Assembly (NCBI GenBank): GCA_016712715.1
Contig: JADJQM010000001.1
Span: forward strand, 1,943,001 to 2,007,000
Source of the DNA: Rhodospirillaceae bacterium
GTDB lineage: Bacteria; Pseudomonadota; Alphaproteobacteria; Dongiales; Dongiaceae
Direction: 5' to 3'
Length of the DNA: 64,000 nucleotides
A program made the translations under genes and the position numbers. Below, piece after piece: positions 44,756-52,260 of this stretch; position 1 is the first letter of the stretch, and every line of letters starts with the position of its first letter. The notes under the pieces are model-generated. The model had not been told where the DNA came from. It made no database searches and saw nothing but the letters and a program-made list of their open reading frames with translations.

Positions 44756-46414
44756 TCAGTTCACGAGATTGAAGAAGATCCGCGTGTTGTCGTAGCCGGC
44801 CACGAGGGTCAACTGGTCGCCCGGCTGCACGGCGACGGGCTCGGCGAAGAAGTGCATCGCCTGCTTCCAGTGATTGGTCCGCGTCCGGCTGTCGGAACGG
44901 TAGACGACGTCCTCGAACATGTGGAGGTCGAACCAGAAGGCGATGCCGTGGCACAGGCCGGCCTCGGTCGCAGTCACAATCAGGCGGTGGCTGTCCATTT
45001 CCTTCATGTCGGTGCGGAAGTCGAAGGTGAGCGCCACGAAGCGGTCAGACAGCTTACGGTGCGGATCGGCCGCAAGGTCGATCTGCGCATAGCCCGGCGA
45101 GCGGAACTGATCCATGGCCGACATGTCGAAGCCGGCGATCATGCCCACCGGATTGATGCGCGCCAGGTGGTCGCATTGCAGCAGCGCACCATAGATGGTG
45201 GAAGCTTCAGGAATGATGCGGCCGTCGGGCTTCACCAGATTTTCGCGGGCGTGGCGCATGATGGAAAGCATGTTGGGCGCCAGCATGCCGACATTGATCA
45301 GTTCGGAGACGAAGAGGTCGGCCCGTTCCGGCAGATCCTCGCCAAGGCGCAACTGGGTCGATTTCTTGTTGATGACGGTGATGCGGTCGGCAAGGCCGTT
45401 CTGCGCCACGATCGCGCGCGCCGCATCCGCCATGACCGGCAGCACCTCGCAGGTGACGACGTGTCCAGCGCCGGCGCGGGCGGCCATCATGGCGACGATG
45501 CCCGAGCCGGTGCCGATTTCGAACACCGTGTCGCCGGGGCGGACAGCGCGTTCGAGCGCCTGGCTGTAGGCGATGTTGCGCTCGTCATCGTTGATCATCG
45601 GGATGTGCCAGGCAGGCACCATGCTCGACAATTGCAGGCGAAGCGCAAAGGCGAGGTCCTCGTCCTCCGGCAATTCGGCGAGGCCCTGCTGAATGACCCC
45701 CATGGCATCGTCGGGCCGCTGCTGGTCATGGAGCGCCTGTGCCAGCGAGGCATAGGCCGGGGCGCATTTCGCGTCGAGCCGCAGGGCTTCGCGGAAACAG
45801 GCCTCCGCTTCCGGCATCTGATCGAGCTGATAGAGGATCTCGCCGAGGTTGAAATGCGCATCGACAAAGGTCGGGTCATGGAGGACCGCTTCGCGGAAAC
45901 AGACCATCGCCTTGTCGAACTGGCCCCGGCGCTTGACGGCGATGCCCAGATTGTTGATGGCGGCGACCAGGATCGGCGGCGTTACCAGGGCCCGGCGGAA
46001 GGCATTCTCGGCCTCCTCGACGCGGTCCAGGCGGAGCAAGGCATTGCCGAGATTATTCCAGGCCATGCCGTCATCGGGCTTGAGGATGGTGGCGTACCGG
46101 AAATTGGCCTCGGCCTCCTGGTTGCGTCCCAGGGAATAGAGCAAGGCGCCGCGGCTGTTCTGAAACTGGGCGCGGTCGGGATCCAGCACAATGGCGCGGT
46201 CGATGAGATCGAGGGCCTGGTCGGGTGCTGCACCCCCCTGAAAGCCGATGACGCCGAGGAGATGGACCGCGTCCGCGTCATTTGGATCGGCGGCCACGAT
46301 CTCGGCGCAGATGCGGCTGGCATCTTCCAGACGGCCTTCGCCGATAGCGACCATGGCCGGCTCGATGGATTGCAGATGCTCTGGTATCGCCGCTTCTGAC
46401 TTGTCTTCCGTCAC
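44756..46414 (-). CDS. TPR protein fused to a PRMT-type arginine methyltransferase domain
   Basis: About 552 residues. Residues 15-255 are roughly six tetratricopeptide repeats (for example AWNNLGNALLRLDRVEEAEN). The rest is a protein-arginine-methyltransferase domain of the PRMT7/9 kind. WHIPMINDDERNIAYSQAL leads into SAM motif I TVFEIGTGSGIV (about 296-307), the SELINVGMLAPN loop (370-381) and an NHWKQ loop (515-516) matching the THW motif. In classical PRMTs the loop has two glutamates; here the second is replaced by Pro, so activity needs testing. The start at GTG 46414 has GGGGG upstream; 46447 (ATG) is an alternative. Confidence 0.82.
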   Translation of the reverse strand: MTEDKSEAAIPEHLQSIEPAMVAIGEGRLEDASRICAEIVAADPNDADAVHLLGVIGFQGGAAPDQALDLIDRAIVLDPDRAQFQNSRGALLYSLGRNQEAEANFRYATILKPDDGMAWNNLGNALLRLDRVEEAENAFRRALVTPPILVAAINNLGIAVKRRGQFDKAMVCFREAVLHDPTFVDAHFNLGEILYQLDQMPEAEACFREALRLDAKCAPAYASLAQALHDQQRPDDAMGVIQQGLAELPEDEDLAFALRLQLSSMVPAWHIPMINDDERNIAYSQALERAVRPGDTVFEIGTGSGIVAMMAARAGAGHVVTCEVLPVMADAARAIVAQNGLADRITVINKKSTQLRLGEDLPERADLFVSELINVGMLAPNMLSIMRHARENLVKPDGRIIPEASTIYGALLQCDHLARINPVGMIAGFDMSAMDQFRSPGYAQIDLAADPHRKLSDRFVALTFDFRTDMKEMDSHRLIVTATEAGLCHGIAFWFDLHMFEDVVYRSDSRTRTNHWKQAMHFFAEPVAVQPGDQLTLVAGYDNTRIFFNLVN

Positions 46415-46606
46415 ATCGCCCCCAGATGCTCGTTCCGAAACCCGCATCGCCACCCGGGCGGCAGGCCCGAACCGCGACTCGGCACACACGCGGATAGGTG
46501 CCGATCGTCAGCACAGTTTATCGCGCAAATCGGCGATAATGCTAGTTAAGGGCTGTCCTGGCGGAACGGCCGGCGCGGGGAAACGGCCCGATCGGCTGTC
46601 GAGGGC

Positions 46607-46849
46607 TCAGGCGAGGATGTTGACCAGCGACCCGCGGCCGGCGGGAAGGCCGCCCCGGCTGCTGTCCAGCGAAGGCGCGGATGCCGGCGCGCTGGAGATT
46701 TCCTTGGCGGCGCCGACGGCCTCGGTCAGGAGGTTGGCGACGTTCTGGTCCTGCTTCTGCTGGCCGCGGATGCCGGACAAGGCGGCCTGCTGCCCGCGTT
46801 GGGCACTGGCGATCTGGGAGGCGGCAAAACCGGCGGCAGCGACGTCCAT
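46607..46849 (-). CDS. Small putative motility protein, YjfB-like
   Basis: An 80-residue protein: MDVAAAGFAASQIASAQRGQ, a helix with GQQKQDQNVANLLTEAVGAA, and a C-terminal GRGSLVNILA. The MDV start, glutamine-rich helix and GSLVNILA end resemble small YjfB-like putative motility proteins of alphaproteobacteria, whose role is not known. It is followed by a 190-bp gap to the TPR-PRMT gene and preceded by another small flagellar-rod-like gene on the same strand. Confidence 0.7.
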   Translation of the reverse strand: MDVAAAGFAASQIASAQRGQQAALSGIRGQQKQDQNVANLLTEAVGAAKEISSAPASAPSLDSSRGGLPAGRGSLVNILA

Positions 46850-46887
46850 GTCAAATCCTGAAAAGGGTCAGTGTCGTGGGTGGATGA

Positions 46888-47106
46888 TCAGGCGGTGATG
46901 TCGAGCAGCGCCTGGGTGGTTTCGTTTTCGGTGCGGATCACGGCGGCATTGGCCTTGAAGCTGTTGGCAGCGAGGCTCAACGACACGATATCCGCCGGAT
47001 CGACGGAACCTTCGGCGACGTTCTGGGCGGTCTGCTCGATCTTCGCCGAAGCCGATTTCAGGCCTTCGATGGCGGTGCTGATCGTGCTGTTCGAGGTGAT
47101 TTCCAT
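46888..47106 (-). CDS. 72-residue flagellar rod/hook-like D0-only protein
   Basis: This tiny protein reads as the N-terminal rod helix (GLKSASAKIEQTAQNVAEG, compare GLxAAxxRLDVxANNxAN of FlgC/FlgG) joined directly to the C-terminal helix (LAANSFKANAAVIRTENETT then ALLDI). The large middle domains of true rod and hook proteins are absent. A strong AGGGAGGT lies upstream of the ATG at 47106. It could be an adaptor or a regulator of filament or rod assembly; no other flagellar structural genes are in the window. Confidence 0.75.
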   Translation of the reverse strand: MEITSNSTISTAIEGLKSASAKIEQTAQNVAEGSVDPADIVSLSLAANSFKANAAVIRTENETTQALLDITA

Positions 47107-47442
47107 AGCTACCTCCCTGGCTGCTGACCTGCAGCCCGTTATTTCGCTTGGCCGCATCCTAACCCAGCCCTGTTAAAATTTGGTTTCTTTTTCGCGCCGA
47201 ATGCCCTGGAACGCCCAAATTCTTAACAGAGTCACCAGATCGTTAATATCTGCCCAGGGGTTTTCCCGGCCGGACCATGGACTAAGGTCTGTCCCGCCCT
47301 GCGCTTTTACCACTTGATCGAAAATTTCGAAGATTGTTAGCATCCGCAACATCAGCGGTGTGATTTGCGCCGCCAGCGACCTATAAATGGTCGCCCCGGG
47401 GCTGATATCGCCCAAAGGCGACAAAGGAATGCAAGACCAGCC
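47107..47442. promoter_or_regulatory. Divergent intergenic region with two palindromes
   Basis: This 336-bp gap between the rod-like gene and the CitE-like gene is A+T-richer than its surroundings and holds no supportable gene. Two perfect palindromes stand out: TCGAAA-A-TTTCGA (47318-47330), which overlaps a TTGATC hexamer, and GCGACC-TATAAAT-GGTCGC (47376-47394), which encloses a TATAAA. Either could be an operator of the plus-strand gene. Confidence 0.4.
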
Positions 47443-48342
47443 ATGACCATCAGACCGCGCCGCTCCGTCCTTTATCTTCCAGCCAGCAATGCGCGCGCGC
47501 TTGAAAAGGCGCGCACCCTGCCGGTCGATGCCGTGATCCTGGATCTTGAGGATGCGGTGGCCCCGGAAGCCAAGGAATCAGCCCGCGCCCAACTGGTCGA
47601 GGCGCTCCAGGCCGGCGGCTTCGGCAAGCGGGAGGTGGTGGTCCGGGTCAATGGGCTGGATACGCCCTGGGGCCATGACGATGTGGCGGCGGTGGCCAAG
47701 CTCGGCGCCGATGCGATCCTGTTCCCCAAGATCCAGTCGGCCGATGACGTCCTGGCGGCGGTGGCTGCCCTGGCCCAGGCCGGTGCCCCCGCGACGCTGC
47801 CGATCTGGATCATGGCGGAGACGCCGCGCTGCATCATGAGCATGGATTCGATCGCCAATGCCAGTCCGCGCCTCGCCTGCATCGTCGCCGGCACCTCGGA
47901 TCTCAGCCGCGACCTCCGCGCCCGGCCGGCGCCTGGCCGGATCGGCGTCATTTCGGCGCTCTCCATCATCGTCATCGCCGCGCGCGCCTATGGGCTGGAT
48001 GCCCTCGACGGCGTGCATCTCGATATGAATGACGAGGAAGGCTATCAGGCGGCCTGCGAGCAGGGCCGCGATCTGGGCTTCGACGGCAAGACCCTGATCC
48101 ATCCCAAGCAGATCGCCGCGGCCAATGCCGCCTTTGCCCCCAATCCGGGGGAAATCGAGCAGGCCAGGGCGATCGTCGCGGCCTGGGCCGAGGCACGGGC
48201 CCAGGGCAAGGGTATCTGTGTGCTGGGCGGCAAGCTCATCGAGAAGCTCCATGTCGAGGATGCCGAGCGCCTGCTCCAGCTCCACGCGGCCATCCAGGCA
48301 CAGGCCGACAGCACCGCCAGCTCGCCCTCGGCGGCGGCTTAG
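47443..48342 (+). CDS. CitE-like CoA ester lyase (HpcH/HpaI aldolase family)
   Basis: About 299 residues from the ATG at 47443. The TIM-barrel fold begins RRSVLYLPASNARALEKART, with AVILDLEDAVAPEAKESAR binding the metal, the AETPRCIMSMDSIA strand and KTLIHPKQIAAANAAFAP near the end. Relatives include malyl-CoA and citramalyl-CoA lyases and stand-alone CitE proteins. Lack of citrate lyase partner genes here argues for a malyl/methylmalyl- or citramalyl-CoA substrate. The 3' end overlaps the convergent lipoprotein stop by a few bases. Confidence 0.9.
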   Translation: MTIRPRRSVLYLPASNARALEKARTLPVDAVILDLEDAVAPEAKESARAQLVEALQAGGFGKREVVVRVNGLDTPWGHDDVAAVAKLGADAILFPKIQSADDVLAAVAALAQAGAPATLPIWIMAETPRCIMSMDSIANASPRLACIVAGTSDLSRDLRARPAPGRIGVISALSIIVIAARAYGLDALDGVHLDMNDEEGYQAACEQGRDLGFDGKTLIHPKQIAAANAAFAPNPGEIEQARAIVAAWAEARAQGKGICVLGGKLIEKLHVEDAERLLQLHAAIQAQADSTASSPSAAA

Positions 48343-48503
48343 TCCTTGCCGCCGATCCGGTCGACGCAGCCGACCTGGCTCAACTTGTTCACCTGGCCAT
48401 AGGCGCCGAGGTCATAGGCGCGGGTGGCCGTGCAGGCGCTGAGGCCGCCGCCAATCAGGGCGAGAATCGTTAACGTCTTCACATAATTACGAAAAGTCGA
48501 CAT
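48339..48503 (-). CDS. Small lipoprotein
   Basis: A 54-residue protein with a lipoprotein signal: MSTFRNYVKTLTILALIGGG then LSAC, where LSAC is the lipobox. The mature peptide is only about 34 residues (CTATRAYDLGAYGQVNKLSQ then VGCVDRIGGKD). GGAG stands 8 nt before the ATG at 48503. Its stop overlaps the stop of the convergent CitE-like gene. Function unknown. Confidence 0.72.
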   Translation of the reverse strand: MSTFRNYVKTLTILALIGGGLSACTATRAYDLGAYGQVNKLSQVGCVDRIGGKD

Positions 48504-48589
48504 CACACAGCTCCGTTCAAAATGCGGTGGGCGCTCTTTGCCGGTATTGGCGAAGCACACACATCGCTTGGCTCTGCCCTTAACCTGGG

Positions 48590-49402
48590 GTGTCGTTTCC
48601 GCTAGGTTGTGAACCGCTTCACAAGGAGGTCAGCATCCCCACCGCCGACAAACCCACCCCGCCCGCCCCCAGCGCCGCGGCCGCCACCGGGCTTGCAGCT
48701 CTGCCGATGCGCGCGCAATTGCTGGCAAAGAGCTTCCTGTTCCGCGGCCTCGAACCCGCCTTGCTGGAGCGCGTGGCGCGCCTGTGCCTGCCCAAGAAGC
48801 TCGGCGTCGGCGAGACCCTGTTCTGGGAAGACGAGCCGGCGGATGCGCTCTATGGCGTGGCCCGGGGCCTCATCCGCATCTGGGTGCATGGGCCGGACGG
48901 GCGCGAGCTCACCCTCAACCTGATGGAGACGGGCGACTTCTTCGGCGAGATCGCACTTCTCGACGGATTGCCGCGGACGGCAAGTGCCAGTGCGCTCGCC
49001 GATACCGAGATGCTGAGCGTGCCGCGGGCGGCGTTCCTGGAATTGATGAAGCAGGAGCCCAAGCTCGCCCTCCACATCATCGAATTGCTGTGTGAGCGGC
49101 TGCGCCACAATACCGACCGCATCCGCGACGCAGCCTTCCTCGATCTCGGCGCGCGTCTCGCGAAGACCCTGGAAGCGCTGGCGGCGGGGCATGGTGAAGA
49201 GGGGCCGGACGGCATCCTCATCACCGCCAAGCTCAATCAGAGCGAGCTGGCGCAATTGCTGGGTGTCACGCGCGAGGCGGTCAACAAGCAACTGAAGCAA
49301 TTCACCCAGGACGGACTCATCGCCACCAAAGGCAGCCGCATCCTGGTGCGCGATGCCGCCGCGCTGTCCGCGCGCGGCAAGATCAAGGAAGAGAGCGCCT
49401 AA
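48590..49402 (+). CDS. Crp/Fnr family transcription regulator
   Basis: A cyclic-nucleotide-binding-like domain (LLAKSFLFRGLEPALLERVA through LPRTASASALADTEM) is followed by a winged helix with KLNQSELAQLLGVTREAVNK as recognition region. The usual Fnr iron-sulfur cysteines are absent. The conventional frame opens with GTG at 48590, which lacks a Shine-Dalgarno sequence. A perfect AAGGAGGT at 48623-48630 points instead to translation from an ATC at 48635 (protein beginning PTADKPTPPAP), so the true protein is probably about 255 residues. The CNNM/CBS gene follows after 6 nt. Confidence 0.88.
   Translation: MSFPLGCEPLHKEVSIPTADKPTPPAPSAAAATGLAALPMRAQLLAKSFLFRGLEPALLERVARLCLPKKLGVGETLFWEDEPADALYGVARGLIRIWVHGPDGRELTLNLMETGDFFGEIALLDGLPRTASASALADTEMLSVPRAAFLELMKQEPKLALHIIELLCERLRHNTDRIRDAAFLDLGARLAKTLEALAAGHGEEGPDGILITAKLNQSELAQLLGVTREAVNKQLKQFTQDGLIATKGSRILVRDAAALSARGKIKEESA
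48623..48637 (+). promoter_or_regulatory. Perfect Shine-Dalgarno in front of an ATC codon
   Basis: AAGGAGGT (48623-48630) is followed 5 nt after its core by ATC (48635-48637), in frame with the Crp/Fnr regulator. No ATG, GTG or TTG lies at a usable distance. This suggests ATC initiation or a recent ATG-to-ATC change. Confidence 0.6.
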
Positions 49403-49408
49403 GTTCCG

Positions 49409-50749
49409 ATGACCGAGATTCCCGTCGAAGACACGTCCCTGTGGTTTGAAATACTGATCGTCCTGTTGCTGGTGCTGCTCAACGGCTTTTTCGCCATGTC
49501 GGAACTGGCCATCGTCTCGGCGCGGCGCGCAAGGTTGAAGCCCATCGCCGATGCCGGTCATCGCGGGGCGAAGAAGGCGCTGGAACTGGCCGAAGATCCG
49601 ACCATGTTCCTCTCCACGGTGCAGATCGGCATCACGCTGGTGGGTGTCGTGGCCGGCGCCTATTCAGGTGCCACCTTGTCGGCGCCGCTGGCGCGGGTGC
49701 TTGGCGACTGGCCGCTCATCGCCGATTATGCCTATCCCGTCGCGGTGACACTGGTGGTCGCCTGCATCACCTATCTGTCGCTCATCATCGGCGAGCTCGT
49801 GCCAAAGCGCGTCGCCATGAACCATGCCGAGGCGATTGCCATCCGCGTCAGCCTGCCGATGGCGCTCATCGCCAAGATCGGCGCGCCTTTGGTGCTGATC
49901 CTGCGGCTTTCGACCAACGCGATCCTCACCCTCATCGGGCTCAGCGGCGACCGCGATACGCAGGTGACCGAGGAAGAAGTGAAGACCATGGTCGCGGAAG
50001 GCGCCGAGAGCGGCGTCTTCGACGAGGAAGAGCGCTATATGATCGACCGGGTGCTGCACCTGGCCGATTACTCGATCCGCAGCATCATGACGCCGCGCCC
50101 CGATATCGATTGGATCGACGTCAACGACCCGGCCGAGGTGTCGCTGCAGCATGTCATCGCCAGCGGCCATTCGCGGCTGCTGCTGTGCCAGGGCAATGTC
50201 GACGAGGTGCTGGGCGTGGTGGATGCCAAGGATCTGCTGCAGCAGTTGGCGACGGGCCAGAAGATGGACCCGCAGCTCTGCGTCAAGATTCCGCTCACCC
50301 TCCATGAGACGACCACGATCCTGCGGCTCCTCGAGCTTTTCCGCCACGCGCCGACCAGGGTCGCCATCGTGCTCGATGAGTATGGCAGCGTCGAAGGCAT
50401 CGTGACCCAGGCCGATATCTTCACGGTGATCGCCGGCGAGATGTCGGAGGAAGAGGATGCCGATGACGCCATCGCCGCGCGCGGTGCGGGGTCGTGGCTG
50501 ATCGACGGCCGCACGCGGCTCATCGATGTCGAGCGCAAGATCGGCGCCAGCGGATTCGTGCATTCGGATTACAGCACGCTCGCCGGCCTGGTGCTGCACC
50601 GCCTTGGCCGCGTGCCCCGGGTGGGCGAGAGCGTCACCTATAACGGCTTCCGCCTGGAGGTGGTCGATCTCGACGGCCGCCGCATCGACAAGGTGCTGGT
50701 GGATCGGGTCGGCGAGGAGAAGAAGCCGGCGGTCGACAAGGCGTCGTAA
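49409..50749 (+). CDS. CNNM (DUF21)/CBS-domain membrane protein, HlyC/CorC family
   Basis: A 446-residue protein. The DUF21 transmembrane part holds four hydrophobic segments (LLLVLLNGFFAMSELAIVSA; IGITLVGVVAGAYSGATLS; SLIIGELVPKRVAM). Two CBS domains follow (from RSIMTPRPDIDWIDVNDPAE to IVLDEYGSVEGIVTQADIF). The C-terminal CorC_HlyC domain includes ASGFVHSDYSTLAGLVLHRL. Relatives transport or regulate magnesium or cobalt. It lies 6 nt after the Crp/Fnr gene and is probably co-transcribed with it. Confidence 0.93.
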   Translation: MTEIPVEDTSLWFEILIVLLLVLLNGFFAMSELAIVSARRARLKPIADAGHRGAKKALELAEDPTMFLSTVQIGITLVGVVAGAYSGATLSAPLARVLGDWPLIADYAYPVAVTLVVACITYLSLIIGELVPKRVAMNHAEAIAIRVSLPMALIAKIGAPLVLILRLSTNAILTLIGLSGDRDTQVTEEEVKTMVAEGAESGVFDEEERYMIDRVLHLADYSIRSIMTPRPDIDWIDVNDPAEVSLQHVIASGHSRLLLCQGNVDEVLGVVDAKDLLQQLATGQKMDPQLCVKIPLTLHETTTILRLLELFRHAPTRVAIVLDEYGSVEGIVTQADIFTVIAGEMSEEEDADDAIAARGAGSWLIDGRTRLIDVERKIGASGFVHSDYSTLAGLVLHRLGRVPRVGESVTYNGFRLEVVDLDGRRIDKVLVDRVGEEKKPAVDKAS

Positions 50750-50818
50750 GGCTGCGCGCAGGCATGCCGACACTGCCGGGCAGGTTTTCCTGACCGGTTG
50801 ACGCTGAGAGGAACCCGC

Positions 50819-51222
50819 GCATCTGCAATCATTCGGGCAGCGTCACGGCTGCAAGGCCATCGGGCTTTGCCGCCGCCGCGTTGTGATCGGGATGCCTGCC
50901 GATCCAGGGGGCCCATTCTCCCGAGGGTCCGGGGGGAACCGTTCTCCGTGCGGTCCGTGGGAACCCGCTATCGCGCTGGGTTCGTCGGGATCCGCTATCG
51001 CGCAGGATCCGGCGGGAATCGTTATCCCAGCGATTCCGGGGAGACCCGCTATCCCGGCGGATCCATGGGGCCGGACTTCAAGCGCCGGCCCTGCCCTTTT
51101 CGCCCCGGCCTCATCTGAAGCCAGGATAGCAACCGGCCTGCGCCGAGGACCCTCTCAACCGGCCGAAGCCATCGAGAAAGCCACCGATCCTGCGCCGGAG
51201 ACAACCGAATGATTGCAGATGC
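50819..51222. mobile_element. 404-bp segment bounded by perfect 18-bp inverted repeats (MITE-like or large hairpin)
   Basis: GCATCTGCAATCATTCGG at 50819-50836 reappears exactly inverted at 51205-51222. Between them is a six-unit 27-bp tandem array and no convincing gene. No transposase is encoded and no target-site duplication is apparent, so the mobile nature is an inference. The right end lies 184 bp before the hicA ATG. Confidence 0.65.
50905..51065 (+). repeat. Six imperfect 27-bp tandem repeats
   Basis: Units begin at about 50905, 50932, 50958, 50985, 51012 and 51039; the second is 26 bp. The clearest core is GGGA-x-x-CGCTATCxCGCxGG ending TCCG. In one frame the units read as nine-residue repeats of the form VGTRYRAGF/GGNRYPSDS, but no start or Shine-Dalgarno supports translation. 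Confidence 0.85.
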
Positions 51223-51360
51223 CCGGCAGCGTCCCGCCGCGCATCGGCTGTTGGGTGGTGAAGTTCATTGGTACCAGATTCCTATATTGACTGTCAAGAA
51301 CAAAATAGGAACACTGTGGAGAGCACCGCAACTTCGGATGCCGGGTTTCGGCACGGACAT

Positions 51361-51377
51361 TGTGTATTGAATACACA
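51361..51377. promoter_or_regulatory. Palindromic operator candidate upstream of hicAB
   Basis: TGTGTATT-G-AATACACA is a perfect 17-bp palindrome 28 bp before the hicA ATG. A second, TTGAC-T-GTCAA (51287-51297), overlaps a possible -35 hexamer, and TTCCTAT/ATAGGAA (51279-51311) flanks it. HicB antitoxins repress their own operons, so one of these is a plausible HicB site. Confidence 0.55.
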
Positions 51378-51405
51378 AATGATACATACCGCAAATGAGC
51401 CAGTG

Positions 51406-51603
51406 ATGGGCAAACAGGTCAGCAGCCGGGACGCGATCAGGGAAATCGAAATGCGCGGCTGGGTCCTGGCGCGCAGCCGCGGCGATCATTTCACCTTCAA
51501 GAACCCGGCGAACCCGATGCTGATCACCCTGCCCCATCCGGTGAAATCCCTGTCGCCCGGCATCGTGCGGGATATCGAACGAAAGACCGGCATCAGGTTC
51601 TGA
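51406..51603 (+). CDS. hicA: HicA-family mRNA interferase toxin
   Basis: A 65-residue protein with the double-stranded-RNA-binding-like fold of HicA. The catalytic histidine lies in SRGDHFTFKNP, after the helix SSRDAIREIEMRGW, and LITLPHPVKSLSPGIVRDI is the third strand and helix. HicA cleaves mRNA and tmRNA until bound by HicB. I prefer the ATG at 51406; one at 51379 is also in frame and neither has a good Shine-Dalgarno. The hicB gene follows after 51 nt. Confidence 0.9.
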   Translation: MGKQVSSRDAIREIEMRGWVLARSRGDHFTFKNPANPMLITLPHPVKSLSPGIVRDIERKTGIRF

Positions 51604-51654
51604 TCGGGCGGCAGATCTCTGGATGCGCCGCCGCTGGAATGCAGGAGACGAAGG

Positions 51655-52146
51655 ATGAACGCGTGCTACCCGGCGGTGATCGATATCAATCCGGTGGTCG
51701 AGGGCGACATCACCAGGGCCCGGAACAAGGCAGGAAACAAGACTGGTGAGATGCTCGGCGCCTATGGCGTGACGTTTCCAGATATTCCCGGTTGTTACGC
51801 TGCCGGGGACACGATCGAGGCAGCGATGCGGAATGCCAGCGAGGCATTGGCGCTGCATCTGGAGGTCATGCAGGAAGAAGGATTGCCGCTGCCCCAGAGC
51901 AGCAGGCCGGAGACGATCCTGGCCGATCCGTCGATCAAACTGGCGGCCATCGCCATGATCGACGCGCCGACACCGAACAAGTCGGTGCGCGTCAATATCT
52001 CGATGGCGAGCGATCTCCTGGAGCGGATCGATGCCGTGACGTCAAACCGATCCGCCTTCCTCGCCGAGGGGGCGAGGTATCTTCTGGAGCGTGGTGGTGG
52101 CGTGCAGCCGACCACGCGTCGTGCCTCAAAGGGACGAAAGAACTAA
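51655..52146 (+). CDS. hicB: HicB-family antitoxin with RHH domain
   Basis: A 163-residue antitoxin. The degenerate RNase-H-like domain is recognisable as YGVTFPDIPGCYAAGDTIEA followed by ASEALALHLEVMQEEGLPLP. The C-terminal part (KSVRVNISMASDLLERIDAV then RSAFLAEGARYLLE) is a ribbon-helix-helix DNA-binding domain. An extra stretch of about 18 residues (EGDITRARNKAGNKTGEM) is inserted near the N-terminus compared with typical HicB. AGGAG precedes the ATG. It neutralises HicA and should repress hicAB. Confidence 0.9.
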   Translation: MNACYPAVIDINPVVEGDITRARNKAGNKTGEMLGAYGVTFPDIPGCYAAGDTIEAAMRNASEALALHLEVMQEEGLPLPQSSRPETILADPSIKLAAIAMIDAPTPNKSVRVNISMASDLLERIDAVTSNRSAFLAEGARYLLERGGGVQPTTRRASKGRKN

Positions 52147-52260
52147 GGATCGTCGAACGAGGTTCGGGATCGTGCTGGAGATGGCAGGAACCAACGGCCT
52201 TTGCATCACACTCAGAGTTTTAGTTTACTGCCTCACCTCCTCCCACGCACCCGCAGGTTC

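Noticed and set aside
47173..47424. 83-codon frame in the gap before the CitE-like gene
   Set aside because: No Shine-Dalgarno, no domain, and it overlaps two palindromes and the likely promoter region.
48339..48342. Overlap of convergent stop codons as antisense regulation
   Set aside because: A 3-4 nt stop overlap between convergent genes is common and needs no special explanation.
50798..51212. Frames through the 27-bp array as a real repeat protein
   Set aside because: The nine-residue periodicity follows from the 27-bp unit; no ribosome site or credible start exists.
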